A DNA stretch of 15,003 nucleotides. Origin: JBCDBH01 sp039184055 (GTDB taxonomy: Bacteria > Acidobacteriota > Thermoanaerobaculia > Multivoradales > J023). The DNA is taken from the NCBI GenBank assembly GCA_039184055.1, contig JBCDBH010000124.1, positions 1-15,003 on the forward strand. The letters run 5' to 3'. Shown here in pieces: positions 1 to 6,476 of the stretch (the first letter of the stretch is position 1; every line of letters starts with the position of its first letter). Both the position numbers and the translations under genes were made by a program. The notes beneath the pieces were generated by a model, which made no database searches, was not told the origin of the DNA, and saw only the letters and a list, made by a program, of their open reading frames with translations.

Positions 1-270
1 CAGGTGATCGGCTATGTCGGCTCGACCGGTCTGTCGACCGGGCCGCATCTCGATTATCGGATCCAAAAGAATGGCAAGTGGATCGATCCGCTGAAGCTCG
101 ATCTGGTACCGGCCGATCCGATTCCGCAACATCAGCTCGCCGATTTCCTGAAGCATCGGGACCTTCTCCGTCACAGCTTGAGCTCGGGTGAGCCGCTACC
201 GGAGAGCGAGGATCGCTTGGCTGCCGGAGCCGCTGCCCCGCTATCGACCTCGCCGAGCCGCGCCCGCTGA
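1..270 (+). CDS. M23-family (LytM-like) metallopeptidase, C-terminal fragment
   Basis: Only the last 89 residues are in the window; the reading frame is open to the left edge, so the start lies outside. The visible part is the end of a peptidase M23 domain, the zinc endopeptidases that cut peptidoglycan cross-bridges in the periplasm. Seen: the typical glycine-rich run VGSTGLSTGPH followed by LDYRI and a G-K-W-I-D-P-L segment, then a Pro-rich, probably disordered tail of about 55 residues. In most members the motif here is H-x-H; this copy has H16-L-D18, so the second position is Asp, a change I believe occurs in a sub-group of the family. The gene ends 5 nt before the GHMP kinase, so it probably belongs to the same transcript. 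Whether the enzyme is active cannot be judged without the N-terminal half, which carries the other zinc ligands. Confidence 0.85.
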   Translation, partial: QVIGYVGSTGLSTGPHLDYRIQKNGKWIDPLKLDLVPADPIPQHQLADFLKHRDLLRHSLSSGEPLPESEDRLAAGAAAPLSTSPSRAR

Positions 271-275
271 TCGCG

Positions 276-1292
276 ATGACGACCATTCGGGCGCGAGGGT
301 GGTGCCGAGTCGATCTCGCGGGTGGCACGCTCGATATCTGGCCTCTTGGACTCTTCCATCGCGACGCACGGACGGTGAACGTCACCGTGGCGCTACCGGT
401 GATGGTGACGATGCGCTCGGGCGTCGGACAGTGGGTGGTCGAGCAGGCAGGGGAACGGATCGAGAGCGACGATCTCGCAACGCTCGCGACCCAGCCGGGT
501 ACGGCGCTGGTTGCGCTGGTCGCCGAAGCGTGTGGTCTCGAACCCTGTCACATCACCATCGATAGCGGCTCACCACGAGGCGCGGGGCTCGGCGCGAGCT
601 CGGCGCTGACCGTGGCGCTGATCGCCGCCGCCGAATGTGTCGCCGGACGTTTTGCGATCGACCATGATGTCGAGCCCGTCGCGCCACGGTGGGTACGCCT
701 GGCGCGTGATCTCGAGGCGCGCATGATGCGTCTGCCGACCGGTCTCCAGGATCATTTCCCTTCGCTCCACGGTGGCGTGCTCGATATTCGTCATCAGCCG
801 GGTGGTGAGCAAGTCGATCGGTTGGCGGTCGATCTCGAGGCCCTGACTGAGCGCATGCTCGTGGTCTACACGGGTCAGAGCCATATCTCGGCAAAGAGCA
901 ACTGGCATGTGGTGCGGGCGCGTCTCGACGACGAGCCGCGGCTGCATGAGCCGTTCGCGACCATCGCCGAAGTGGCCGCCGCGTTGCCCGAGGCGCTCGA
1001 GGCGGGTGATTGGGCACGCGTCGGCGCCTTGGTGCGCCGCGAGCACGACCATCGTCGTCAGCTCGGTCCCGATGTCTCGACCCCGACGATCGAGCATTGG
1101 CTGACCGAGGCCGAGCGCCTAGGCGCTTGGGGTGGCAAGGTTTGCGGCGCGGGAGGCGGTGGCTCGATCGTTGTTCTGTGCCCACCGGGCCGCAAGGCGA
1201 GTATTGAGACGGCGCTCACCGATCTCGGTGGCACGGTGCTGCATGCGCCCCCGACGGCGGCGCGTCTCGAGCTCGATTCGCTGCCTGCCTGA
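276..1292 (+). CDS. GHMP-family sugar kinase, heptose-7-phosphate-kinase-like
   Basis: Cytoplasmic ATP-dependent small-molecule kinase of the GHMP superfamily, 338 aa, a normal length. Seen in order: an N-terminal R-x-D-L-A-G-G-T-L-D substrate motif (residues 11-20); the ATP-binding loop PRGAGLGASSA (100-110); a TGLQDHF element (155-161) matching the G-x-Q-D region of HddA-type kinases; a YTGQSH strand (198-203); and the C-terminal GGKVCGAGGGG loop (286-296). The last two features fit D-glycero-D-manno-heptose 7-phosphate kinases better than galactokinase or mevalonate kinase. The reaction inferred is phosphorylation of a sugar phosphate for nucleotide-heptose or surface-glycan synthesis, but the substrate cannot be fixed from sequence. 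The usual partners (GmhA/GmhB-like proteins, HddC nucleotidyltransferase) are not in the window. ATG 276 is chosen because it follows the upstream stop by 5 nt; no strong Shine-Dalgarno is seen, consistent with translational coupling. Confidence 0.85.
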   Translation: MTTIRARGWCRVDLAGGTLDIWPLGLFHRDARTVNVTVALPVMVTMRSGVGQWVVEQAGERIESDDLATLATQPGTALVALVAEACGLEPCHITIDSGSPRGAGLGASSALTVALIAAAECVAGRFAIDHDVEPVAPRWVRLARDLEARMMRLPTGLQDHFPSLHGGVLDIRHQPGGEQVDRLAVDLEALTERMLVVYTGQSHISAKSNWHVVRARLDDEPRLHEPFATIAEVAAALPEALEAGDWARVGALVRREHDHRRQLGPDVSTPTIEHWLTEAERLGAWGGKVCGAGGGGSIVVLCPPGRKASIETALTDLGGTVLHAPPTAARLELDSLPA

Positions 1293-1307
1293 GCGGACGA
1301 ATTCCGT

Positions 1308-3053
1308 ATGTCGTCCGCGGAGCCAGGCTCGAGTCGACGCGGCATGATGTCCGTTCGCTATGTGTCCGGTCACTCCGTGATCGTTGTGCTCTGTGCCGTG
1401 ATTCTCTGCGGCGCGCTGGTCGTGGCGATCGACGAGCAATCGCTCACCGGTGACGGCGCTTATCACCTGCTCGCCGGTCTCCAGGCGCTCGAAACCGGCT
1501 CGAATACGGTCAATCTCGAACATCCTCCGCTCGCCAAAGTGATCATGGCCACGCCGGTACTGGGGCTGGCCGATCGGTCGCCGGTGCATTTCCGTGGCGA
1601 CACGATGCAAGATGCCATCGGCCGTTTGCACGACGAGCCCGATGTGATGCGTGCCGCCACGCGGCGGGCACGCTGGGCGATGGTGGTCGTCTTCGTCATC
1701 CCGCTCCTTGTCACCTGCTGGTGGTTGGGACGGCTCTTCGACGCTGATGGCGTCGTGCTCGCTCTGCTTTTCCTCGGCACGTTCTCGGTTCTACCCAATC
1801 TAGTGATCTTGCAGACTGACGCGGCGGTGACGCTTGGCTTCGTTCTCGTGGTCACGGTGGCGATCGTTTGGTTACGTCGACCGTCGTTCGTCTTGGCAGC
1901 GCTGCTCGGGGCGGCTTTCGGGCTCGCCATGGCGGTCAAATACTCGGGTTTGCTGCTGGCGTCCACGATCTTTTTGGCGCTCGTGCTCGCCCGACTGTCG
2001 TGGCGCCGGCGACTGCTTCACGCGGGTGTGATCGGGGGCTGCACGCTGATGGTGTTGATGGCGAGCTACGGGGTCGCCAACCACCGCTACGATCGCGACG
2101 CGGGACGCGACTCGCTTCGGCTCTACACCGAATCGCGGTCCACCTTGGTGGTCGGTGAGGAGATGCGGCCGTGGTCCGACGAGCTACTCGCCGTCGAGTC
2201 GTGGTCACCCGCGTTGGCCCAATACCTCACCGGCCTGATCGGGATCCGGATCCAGAACGACGTCGGCATCTACCCGTCATATGCCTTCGGTGAGATTTCG
2301 TTCGACGGTCGCTGGTGGTATTTCCCCGCGCTCTTCGTGGTCAAGACACCGCTGGTGATGCTCGTCGCCTTGCTCGTGGTGGCCATCGGATCGCGCCGTG
2401 TGATCGTCGAGACGCGTCCGGATCGACACGTCAGGGAATGGCTGCTGGTCGGCGTCACGGTGGCGATCTATGGCGTCATGGCCCTTCTTTCGAGCTACAA
2501 CCTGGGCATCCGCCACCTCATGCCGATCGTGCCGTTTCTCTATCTACCGATTGTGGTGGCGTTGCGTGAGCGTCGACGAACCGCCACGGTCGTCATCGTC
2601 TTGCTCACGCTCGAGGCCGTGGCGTTGGCGCCGTTGTGGATGAGCGCCACCAATACGTGGTGGCTGGGGAACGCCAACCCGACTCGCTTGTCGTTCTCGT
2701 TGGGGAATCTGGCCTACAAGCAGAATTTCATTCAGCTCGATCACGTCGCCACCGAGCGTGACATCGAAAATCTGGCGGTGATCTACCCTTTGCTCGATCG
2801 TCGGGTGCTCGGGGCCTACCTACCCGAGGCGACCCTGATCACGCCACGCGATCCGCTGCCGGCGGGTTGGTACGCGGTGAGCGTGTTGATGGAGCAATAC
2901 CTACCCGCGTTGGCGCGTCAAGACGAAGCCTTGCCGCTCGATCGCTGGGGCGACGACTGGCAACCGCATTGGGAGGTGCTGAGCACCGACGCTGAAGATC
3001 ACGGTCTGGTCGCGGGCAGCTTTCGCCTGCTCTATCTACCGGATCAAAGGTAG
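1308..3053 (+). CDS. GT39/ArnT-like polytopic glycosyltransferase
   Basis: Integral membrane glycosyltransferase of the GT-C fold (PMT/ArnT, GT39-like), 581 aa, expected to move a sugar from a polyprenyl-phosphate donor to a protein or glycan on the periplasmic side. Seen: a first membrane segment at about residues 23-41, then the first external loop with a candidate catalytic acid in TGDGAYH (D49) and the family signature LEHPPLAK (70-77). About ten further hydrophobic segments follow, with VKYSG near 209, FGEISFDGRWWYFP near 327 and NLGIRHLMP near 398, all typical of this family. The last 130 residues are a soluble, probably periplasmic, tail. The start is uncertain: ATG 1308 lies 15 nt after the kinase, while ATG 1344 would still leave the first membrane segment whole; neither has a clear Shine-Dalgarno. 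The 3' end lies in an 18-bp tandem repeat shared with the convergent gene. Acceptor and donor are unknown. Confidence 0.85.
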   Translation: MSSAEPGSSRRGMMSVRYVSGHSVIVVLCAVILCGALVVAIDEQSLTGDGAYHLLAGLQALETGSNTVNLEHPPLAKVIMATPVLGLADRSPVHFRGDTMQDAIGRLHDEPDVMRAATRRARWAMVVVFVIPLLVTCWWLGRLFDADGVVLALLFLGTFSVLPNLVILQTDAAVTLGFVLVVTVAIVWLRRPSFVLAALLGAAFGLAMAVKYSGLLLASTIFLALVLARLSWRRRLLHAGVIGGCTLMVLMASYGVANHRYDRDAGRDSLRLYTESRSTLVVGEEMRPWSDELLAVESWSPALAQYLTGLIGIRIQNDVGIYPSYAFGEISFDGRWWYFPALFVVKTPLVMLVALLVVAIGSRRVIVETRPDRHVREWLLVGVTVAIYGVMALLSSYNLGIRHLMPIVPFLYLPIVVALRERRRTATVVIVLLTLEAVALAPLWMSATNTWWLGNANPTRLSFSLGNLAYKQNFIQLDHVATERDIENLAVIYPLLDRRVLGAYLPEATLITPRDPLPAGWYAVSVLMEQYLPALARQDEALPLDRWGDDWQPHWEVLSTDAEDHGLVAGSFRLLYLPDQR

Positions 3054-3110
3054 CTCGTGGATCAGAGATAACTCGCAGCTCAAAGATAGCTCGCGGTTTA
3101 AAGATAACCC
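3043..3110. repeat. 18-bp tandem repeat across the ends of two convergent genes
   Basis: About 3.7 imperfect copies with an average 18-bp period (approximate form ATCAAAGATAGCTCGCGG) begin at about 3043, 3061, 3080 and 3098. The first copy holds the stop codon of the + strand glycosyltransferase and the last holds the end of the - strand sulfatase-like gene. Because 18 is six codons, each copy repeats an in-frame stop on both strands: + strand TAG 3051, TAA 3069, TAG 3087; - strand TAA 3098, TGA 3080 and further TGA codons beyond. The whole gap between the two genes consists of this repeat. No hairpin terminator is visible here. Confidence 0.8.
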
Positions 3111-4495
3111 AGCGCTTCGAGCTGTTTGCGCATCTCTTCGGTGAGGTCATTGCCGTCGCCCTGCAGGATCAGCGGGTGCTGCTGACGCCACAGATTCACC
3201 GTTCGACGCAAATCCGAGCGGGTGTCGTCGTCGCTTTCGGCGAGATTGGTGCTTTCCTCGGGATCGTCGGGCAAATAGTAGAGCTCTTCGCCGAGATCGC
3301 TCCAGAAGTACTTCCAGGTGGACGAGCGCGCGCCGAGCAATTCGCGATCACCGACGATCGGTCGAGAGGGATCTCCGGCAACGCTCTTGATCAATGAATT
3401 CGTCTCTTGGCGACGGACGACGTCGACCGCGCGATAGAGCGGGTGCTGGAAATAACCCCATTCGTCGGGCGCGGCGAAGAGCCCTTCGCCTTCGATCGCT
3501 TCATCGGGTTCGAGACCCGCCCATCGCAGGACGGTGGGGGCGATGTCGATCAGCTCGTACGGCTCCGGCTGGCGCAACCCGGGTTCGATTTCTCCTGGAA
3601 AGCTCGCCATCAGCGGCACGTGGATGGCGCCGTCATAGAGACAATTCGAGTGCTCGAAGTAGATACCGTTGGAAAAACACTCGCCGTGATCCGCCGTGAC
3701 GATGATCGCGGCATCGTCTCGGCCGGTTTTTGACAAGGCGTCGATCAGCCTGCCGAGCTCGTAGTCGACGGTCGCTACCTCGGCGTCGTAGAGCGCAAGC
3801 GCCCGTTCCAGGTGCACCCGGGGCAGATCGCCACCATTGGCCTGCGCGGCGGAACGGAAGTCGTGCCAGCTCAGCTGGGGGATTCTCTCCTTGATCTCGG
3901 GCGGCGAGTGAATGTCGAAGAGATCCACCGGATCGTAGGGCTGATGGGGATCGAAGACGTGAATCCACAAGAAGATCGGCTCATCGGTCGTCGTCGACTC
4001 GAGCCATTCGATCGCCGGTAGGACCACGTTGTAGGCCCGGATCATGTTCTGGTCGCTCGGCCAATGAAAGGTGTCGAATCCCTGGGCGAAGCCGGCCGTC
4101 GGCGACAAGAGCGTGACCCCGACCGAGGCAGCCGTTCGATAGCCCGCTTCCTTGAGACGCTCCGGCAGGGTCAATGCCGATTGAGGCAACAAGAGGTTGT
4201 TGGCCACGACACCATGCGTACGGGGATAGAGACCGGTGAGGATCGAGGCGTGGGACGGCCGAGTCTCGGGAAGGTGGGAGGTGGCGTTCTCGAACACGAT
4301 ACCCGAAGCGGCGAATGCGTCGAGATGCGGCGTCAGCCCCTTGGTATTGCCGTAGGCACCGAGGGCATCGGCGCGTAGCGTATCGATCGTGATCAGTACG
4401 ATATCGGGTTGTTTCGGTGGCCCGCTACGCAGCAGGAGCGCGGTTGCCGTCACCACGACCAGGAGAGCGAGAAGGATCCAAAGTCGACGTCCCAT
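3098..4495 (-). CDS. Membrane-anchored sulfatase/alkaline-phosphatase-fold hydrolase with Thr at the catalytic position
   Basis: 465 aa. An N-terminal hydrophobic anchor (about residues 4-22) is followed by a sulfatase-fold domain facing the periplasm. Seen: PDIVLITIDTLRAD (30-43) with metal-binding aspartates; the nucleophile region ETRPSHASILTGLYP (77-91); FDPHQPYDP (181-189); VTADHGE (267-273); and IHVPLMASFPG (291-301), then a C-terminal region ending LEALGYL. True sulfatases need C/S-x-P-x-R for formylglycine; here the motif is T78-R-P-S-H82, so formylglycine cannot form. A Thr nucleophile is used by phosphoethanolamine and phosphoglycerol transferases and by many proteins merely annotated as sulfatases, so a phosphate-ester hydrolase or phosphotransferase role is as likely as sulfate release. 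ATG 4495 has no Shine-Dalgarno; a TAGTCT box at 4505-4510 (- strand) lies so close that a nearly leaderless message is possible. Convergent with the glycosyltransferase gene. Confidence 0.85.
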   Translation of the reverse strand: MGRRLWILLALLVVVTATALLLRSGPPKQPDIVLITIDTLRADALGAYGNTKGLTPHLDAFAASGIVFENATSHLPETRPSHASILTGLYPRTHGVVANNLLLPQSALTLPERLKEAGYRTAASVGVTLLSPTAGFAQGFDTFHWPSDQNMIRAYNVVLPAIEWLESTTTDEPIFLWIHVFDPHQPYDPVDLFDIHSPPEIKERIPQLSWHDFRSAAQANGGDLPRVHLERALALYDAEVATVDYELGRLIDALSKTGRDDAAIIVTADHGECFSNGIYFEHSNCLYDGAIHVPLMASFPGEIEPGLRQPEPYELIDIAPTVLRWAGLEPDEAIEGEGLFAAPDEWGYFQHPLYRAVDVVRRQETNSLIKSVAGDPSRPIVGDRELLGARSSTWKYFWSDLGEELYYLPDDPEESTNLAESDDDTRSDLRRTVNLWRQQHPLILQGDGNDLTEEMRKQLEALGYL

Positions 4496-4609
4496 TGGAG
4501 GCGTAGACTACCAGTGATCGTTCGCTGAGAACCGAGTGGGAGGGCGACTGAGGTTGGCAGGCGTGGATTCGGGTCGCGAGGTTCGCAACCTAGGTGGCGA
4601 CAATGCACA

Positions 4610-4630
4610 AGGGCCGCATAACGCGGCCCT
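4610..4630 (-). terminator. Hairpin downstream of the XRE regulator gene
   Basis: Perfect 8-bp inverted repeat, AGGGCCGC / GCGGCCCT, with loop ATAAC, lying about 60 nt after the stop of the XRE gene and 114 nt upstream of the sulfatase-like start. On the - strand it is followed by TTGTGCATTGT, only weakly T-rich, so termination efficiency is uncertain. The hairpin arm begins with the same ten bases, TGCACAAGGG (4604-4613), as the hairpin after the FG-GAP gene at 10362-10371. Confidence 0.5.
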
Positions 4631-4664
4631 GAACCATCATCGGAAACTGTGTGTGGAGGTGCCC

Positions 4665-4697
4665 GGGGGCGCCGGGGGCGCCTAGCCCAGCCTAGCC
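4665..4697. repeat. Short GC-rich direct repeats at the end of the XRE gene
   Basis: Two adjacent exact copies of GGGGGCGCC (4665-4673 and 4674-4682) are followed by TAGCC ... CTAGCC, which overlaps the stop codon of the XRE gene (TAG on the - strand at 4694-4692). This looks like local slippage. No function is apparent. Confidence 0.5.
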
Positions 4698-5093
4698 GGC
4701 GTCGCGCTTGCTTTCCGGCTCGAGCTCGGCCGGGGCATTGTCGGTCGCCGGCTCGCTCTGGCTGCGTTTGAAAGCGACAAACGCTTCGACCTCGCGTTGC
4801 GCATCGTTGGGCAACGCTTTCAGGTCGCGAACCAGCTGCACGTCCCGCGGGGTGATCGTCTCTTGGGCGACACCGTCGAAGAATTCGCCGATCGATACGT
4901 TGAACTCGGCGAGGATGCGAAAGAGCGTATCGAGGCTGACTCGATATTCACCCTTCTCCATCCGTGAGAGGTCGGATTGCTGAATCCCGATTCGCGAAGC
5001 AAGCTCGGTTTGGGTGAGCTTGCGCTCCTTGCGCAGCTTGCGAATACGAGGACCGACGAGTTGGACTTGACGGATCTTGTGCACGAAGGCCAT
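4692..5093 (-). CDS. XRE-family helix-turn-helix transcriptional regulator
   Basis: Small cytoplasmic DNA-binding protein, 133 aa. Residues about 16-71 form a Cro/C1-type HTH: RIRKLRKERKLTQTELASRI, then the recognition helix QQSDLSRMEKGE (38-49) and S-L-D-T-L-F-R-I-L-A-E-F. A helical segment (about 83-111) and a charged, probably disordered tail follow. The start is set at ATG 5093, not the ATG at 5117: a perfect AAGGAGG sits between them (5103-5109), 9 nt from ATG 5093, which would be inside the gene if the upstream ATG were used. A near-consensus sigma-70 promoter with a palindrome over its -10 box lies directly upstream, so autoregulation is likely. There is no toxin, phage or restriction partner next to it; its targets are unknown. 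It could act as a housekeeping or stress regulator. Confidence 0.9.
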   Translation of the reverse strand: MAFVHKIRQVQLVGPRIRKLRKERKLTQTELASRIGIQQSDLSRMEKGEYRVSLDTLFRILAEFNVSIGEFFDGVAQETITPRDVQLVRDLKALPNDAQREVEAFVAFKRSQSEPATDNAPAELEPESKRDAG

Positions 5094-5102
5094 AGCCTTT
5101 CG

Positions 5103-5109
5103 CCTCCTT
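5103..5109 (-). promoter_or_regulatory. Shine-Dalgarno AAGGAGG that decides the XRE start
   Basis: AAGGAGG on the - strand, with a 9-nt spacer (CGAAAGGCT) to ATG 5093. It supports the shorter protein and argues against the longer reading from ATG 5117. Confidence 0.85.
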
Positions 5110-5145
5110 GGAGCCATGAGGTCGGCACGTCGAGTGCCAGACCGA

Positions 5146-5162
5146 AATGCTATTCGAGCATT
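5146..5162. promoter_or_regulatory. Inverted repeat over the XRE promoter, candidate operator
   Basis: Perfect inverted repeat AATGCT-N5-AGCATT (17 bp in all). It overlaps the -10 hexamer and part of the spacer of the promoter in front of the XRE gene. Size and placement fit an operator bound by a dimeric XRE repressor; binding by this gene's own product is an inference. Confidence 0.55.
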
Positions 5163-5175
5163 GGCCCTATGTCAA
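5147..5175 (-). promoter_or_regulatory. Sigma-70-type promoter of the XRE gene
   Basis: On the - strand, a perfect -35 box TTGACA (5175-5170), a 17-nt spacer and a -10 box TAGCAT (5152-5147, 4 of 6 to consensus). It lies between the 3' end of the upstream secreted-protein gene (5188) and the XRE start, giving a leader of roughly 45-50 nt. It is among the most consensus-like promoters in the window. Confidence 0.7.
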
Positions 5176-5187
5176 GGTGCAATTGGC

Positions 5188-6474
5188 TCAGCGGTCGTGC
5201 ACGCGCTGTTGGAGGATGGAATGAGCGGTCTCGCGGCTCATGGTCGGATCGACGAGAATCCGGCCCACTTCACTCCAGCGATCATCCTGGCTCTCGATCC
5301 AGGCTACCGCGCCGTCTTCGTCCCAGGCCAGAAGCATGTGCTTGCCGTCAGGGGATAGCGACATGGTGGCGGGGCCACCGACGAGCGGTGCTTCACGGTG
5401 GGCGGCGACGGTCACCGCGAGCCAGTGATTGCGATGCCCGTCACCGAGCTCGATCTGCGCGATCATGGTCTCGCCTTCGAGACCACCACGCTCGATCCGG
5501 GCGCCGATGTTGATCATCTGCTGGCGGATCTTTTCGCCGAGCGTGGGAAGCGACGTGTTCGCATCTTCACCGGCGATCGCCGCAGCGACCTGCTCGCCGA
5601 GATATTCGAGGCTCGACGGCAGGAAACCCGTTTCCTCGAGCTCGGTGATCACCTCGAGAAGCTGAGTCGCGAGCTCGGAGTAGTCGGAGGTCAGCTTGCC
5701 GACGTCGAGAACCTGGTCACGAACGTTGTCGGCGAGCGCGCCGAGCTTCTCGGGCAGACTCTCGATCACCAGCGAAGCGAGATGACCGGTGCGAGGATCG
5801 GTGAAACCGACGACCACCGAGCGGTTGGTCGCGCCTTGCTGCAGGGTGAGGAGATTGGCCAGCTCGGAGGCCGGCTCGCGGTAGAACTCGACGTCGCCCA
5901 AGAAATCGATCAGGTCGATCGGCTGGGTGCCGCCCACCTGCTGATCACCGAAGAGGACGATCGGCGCCAAGCGTTTGCGGCTGCCGGTGGCGAGATCTTC
6001 CCACCACACGACGTGATGGACACGGGTCGCCGCGCTGTCGTCACCGTTGCGGGTCACGGCCACTTGAGGATGGCCTTTGGCGGCAAAGGGGTTGCCGGTG
6101 ATCTCGATGACCTCACCCCAGGACGTGCCGTCGTGACCGACCAGATAGAGCAGCGGATGAATCGCGTTGTGAAGACCTTCCCACAACACCCAGACCGTGC
6201 CGTGGTCTTTCACCAGCGTGGCCGAGGTTTCCACCCAGGGCGACTCGGTGCCGGGAACGAGAAGACGCTCGGTGACGTCGCGGGTGCGCACGGAGAGCGC
6301 GAGCACCTGGTGGCCGGCCGCCATTTCGTTGCTGTTCGGGAAGAGCTCGCCGTAGGTGCCGGTCTCCAATTGCACGACGGCACCGTTGGCGTCGAGAAGA
6401 ACCGTGCCCGCCTGAGCAAACGTAACCGAGAAGCCGAGGAGAAGTAGCGCGATGAGGAATGTGCGTGCGTGCAT
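5188..6474 (-). CDS. Secreted beta-rich protein of unknown function with a helical insert
   Basis: 428 aa, family not recognised. Residues 1-22 are a clear Sec signal peptide (a hydrophobic stretch ending AQA), so the protein is exported. Residues about 23-240 and 335-410 are beta-rich with repeated V-W-V-L-W, V-V-W-W-E-D, V-V-V-G-F-T-D and L-L-A-W-D-E-D strands and an S-L-S-P-D-G-K-H turn, as in beta-propeller or sialidase-like proteins. Between them, residues about 240-332 are predicted helical (L-G-A-L-A-D-N-V-R-D ... I-T-E-L-E-E) and interrupt the propeller-like pattern. No catalytic motif is seen. The gene starts 2 nt after the stop of the TPR gene, with GAGG 8 nt upstream of ATG 6474 inside the TPR 3' end, so the two are co-transcribed and probably translationally coupled. 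A binding or sensing role would fit but is not shown. Confidence 0.8.
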   Translation of the reverse strand: MHARTFLIALLLLGFSVTFAQAGTVLLDANGAVVQLETGTYGELFPNSNEMAAGHQVLALSVRTRDVTERLLVPGTESPWVETSATLVKDHGTVWVLWEGLHNAIHPLLYLVGHDGTSWGEVIEITGNPFAAKGHPQVAVTRNGDDSAATRVHHVVWWEDLATGSRKRLAPIVLFGDQQVGGTQPIDLIDFLGDVEFYREPASELANLLTLQQGATNRSVVVGFTDPRTGHLASLVIESLPEKLGALADNVRDQVLDVGKLTSDYSELATQLLEVITELEETGFLPSSLEYLGEQVAAAIAGEDANTSLPTLGEKIRQQMINIGARIERGGLEGETMIAQIELGDGHRNHWLAVTVAAHREAPLVGGPATMSLSPDGKHMLLAWDEDGAVAWIESQDDRWSEVGRILVDPTMSRETAHSILQQRVHDR

Positions 6475-6476
6475 GC

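Noticed and set aside
5094..5117. Longer XRE protein starting at ATG 5117
   Set aside because: The extra codons contain the perfect Shine-Dalgarno of the downstream ATG.
5398..6447. 349-codon + strand frame opposite the secreted beta-rich protein
   Set aside because: No signal, no Shine-Dalgarno and low-complexity charged composition; the opposite strand has a signal peptide and coupled start.
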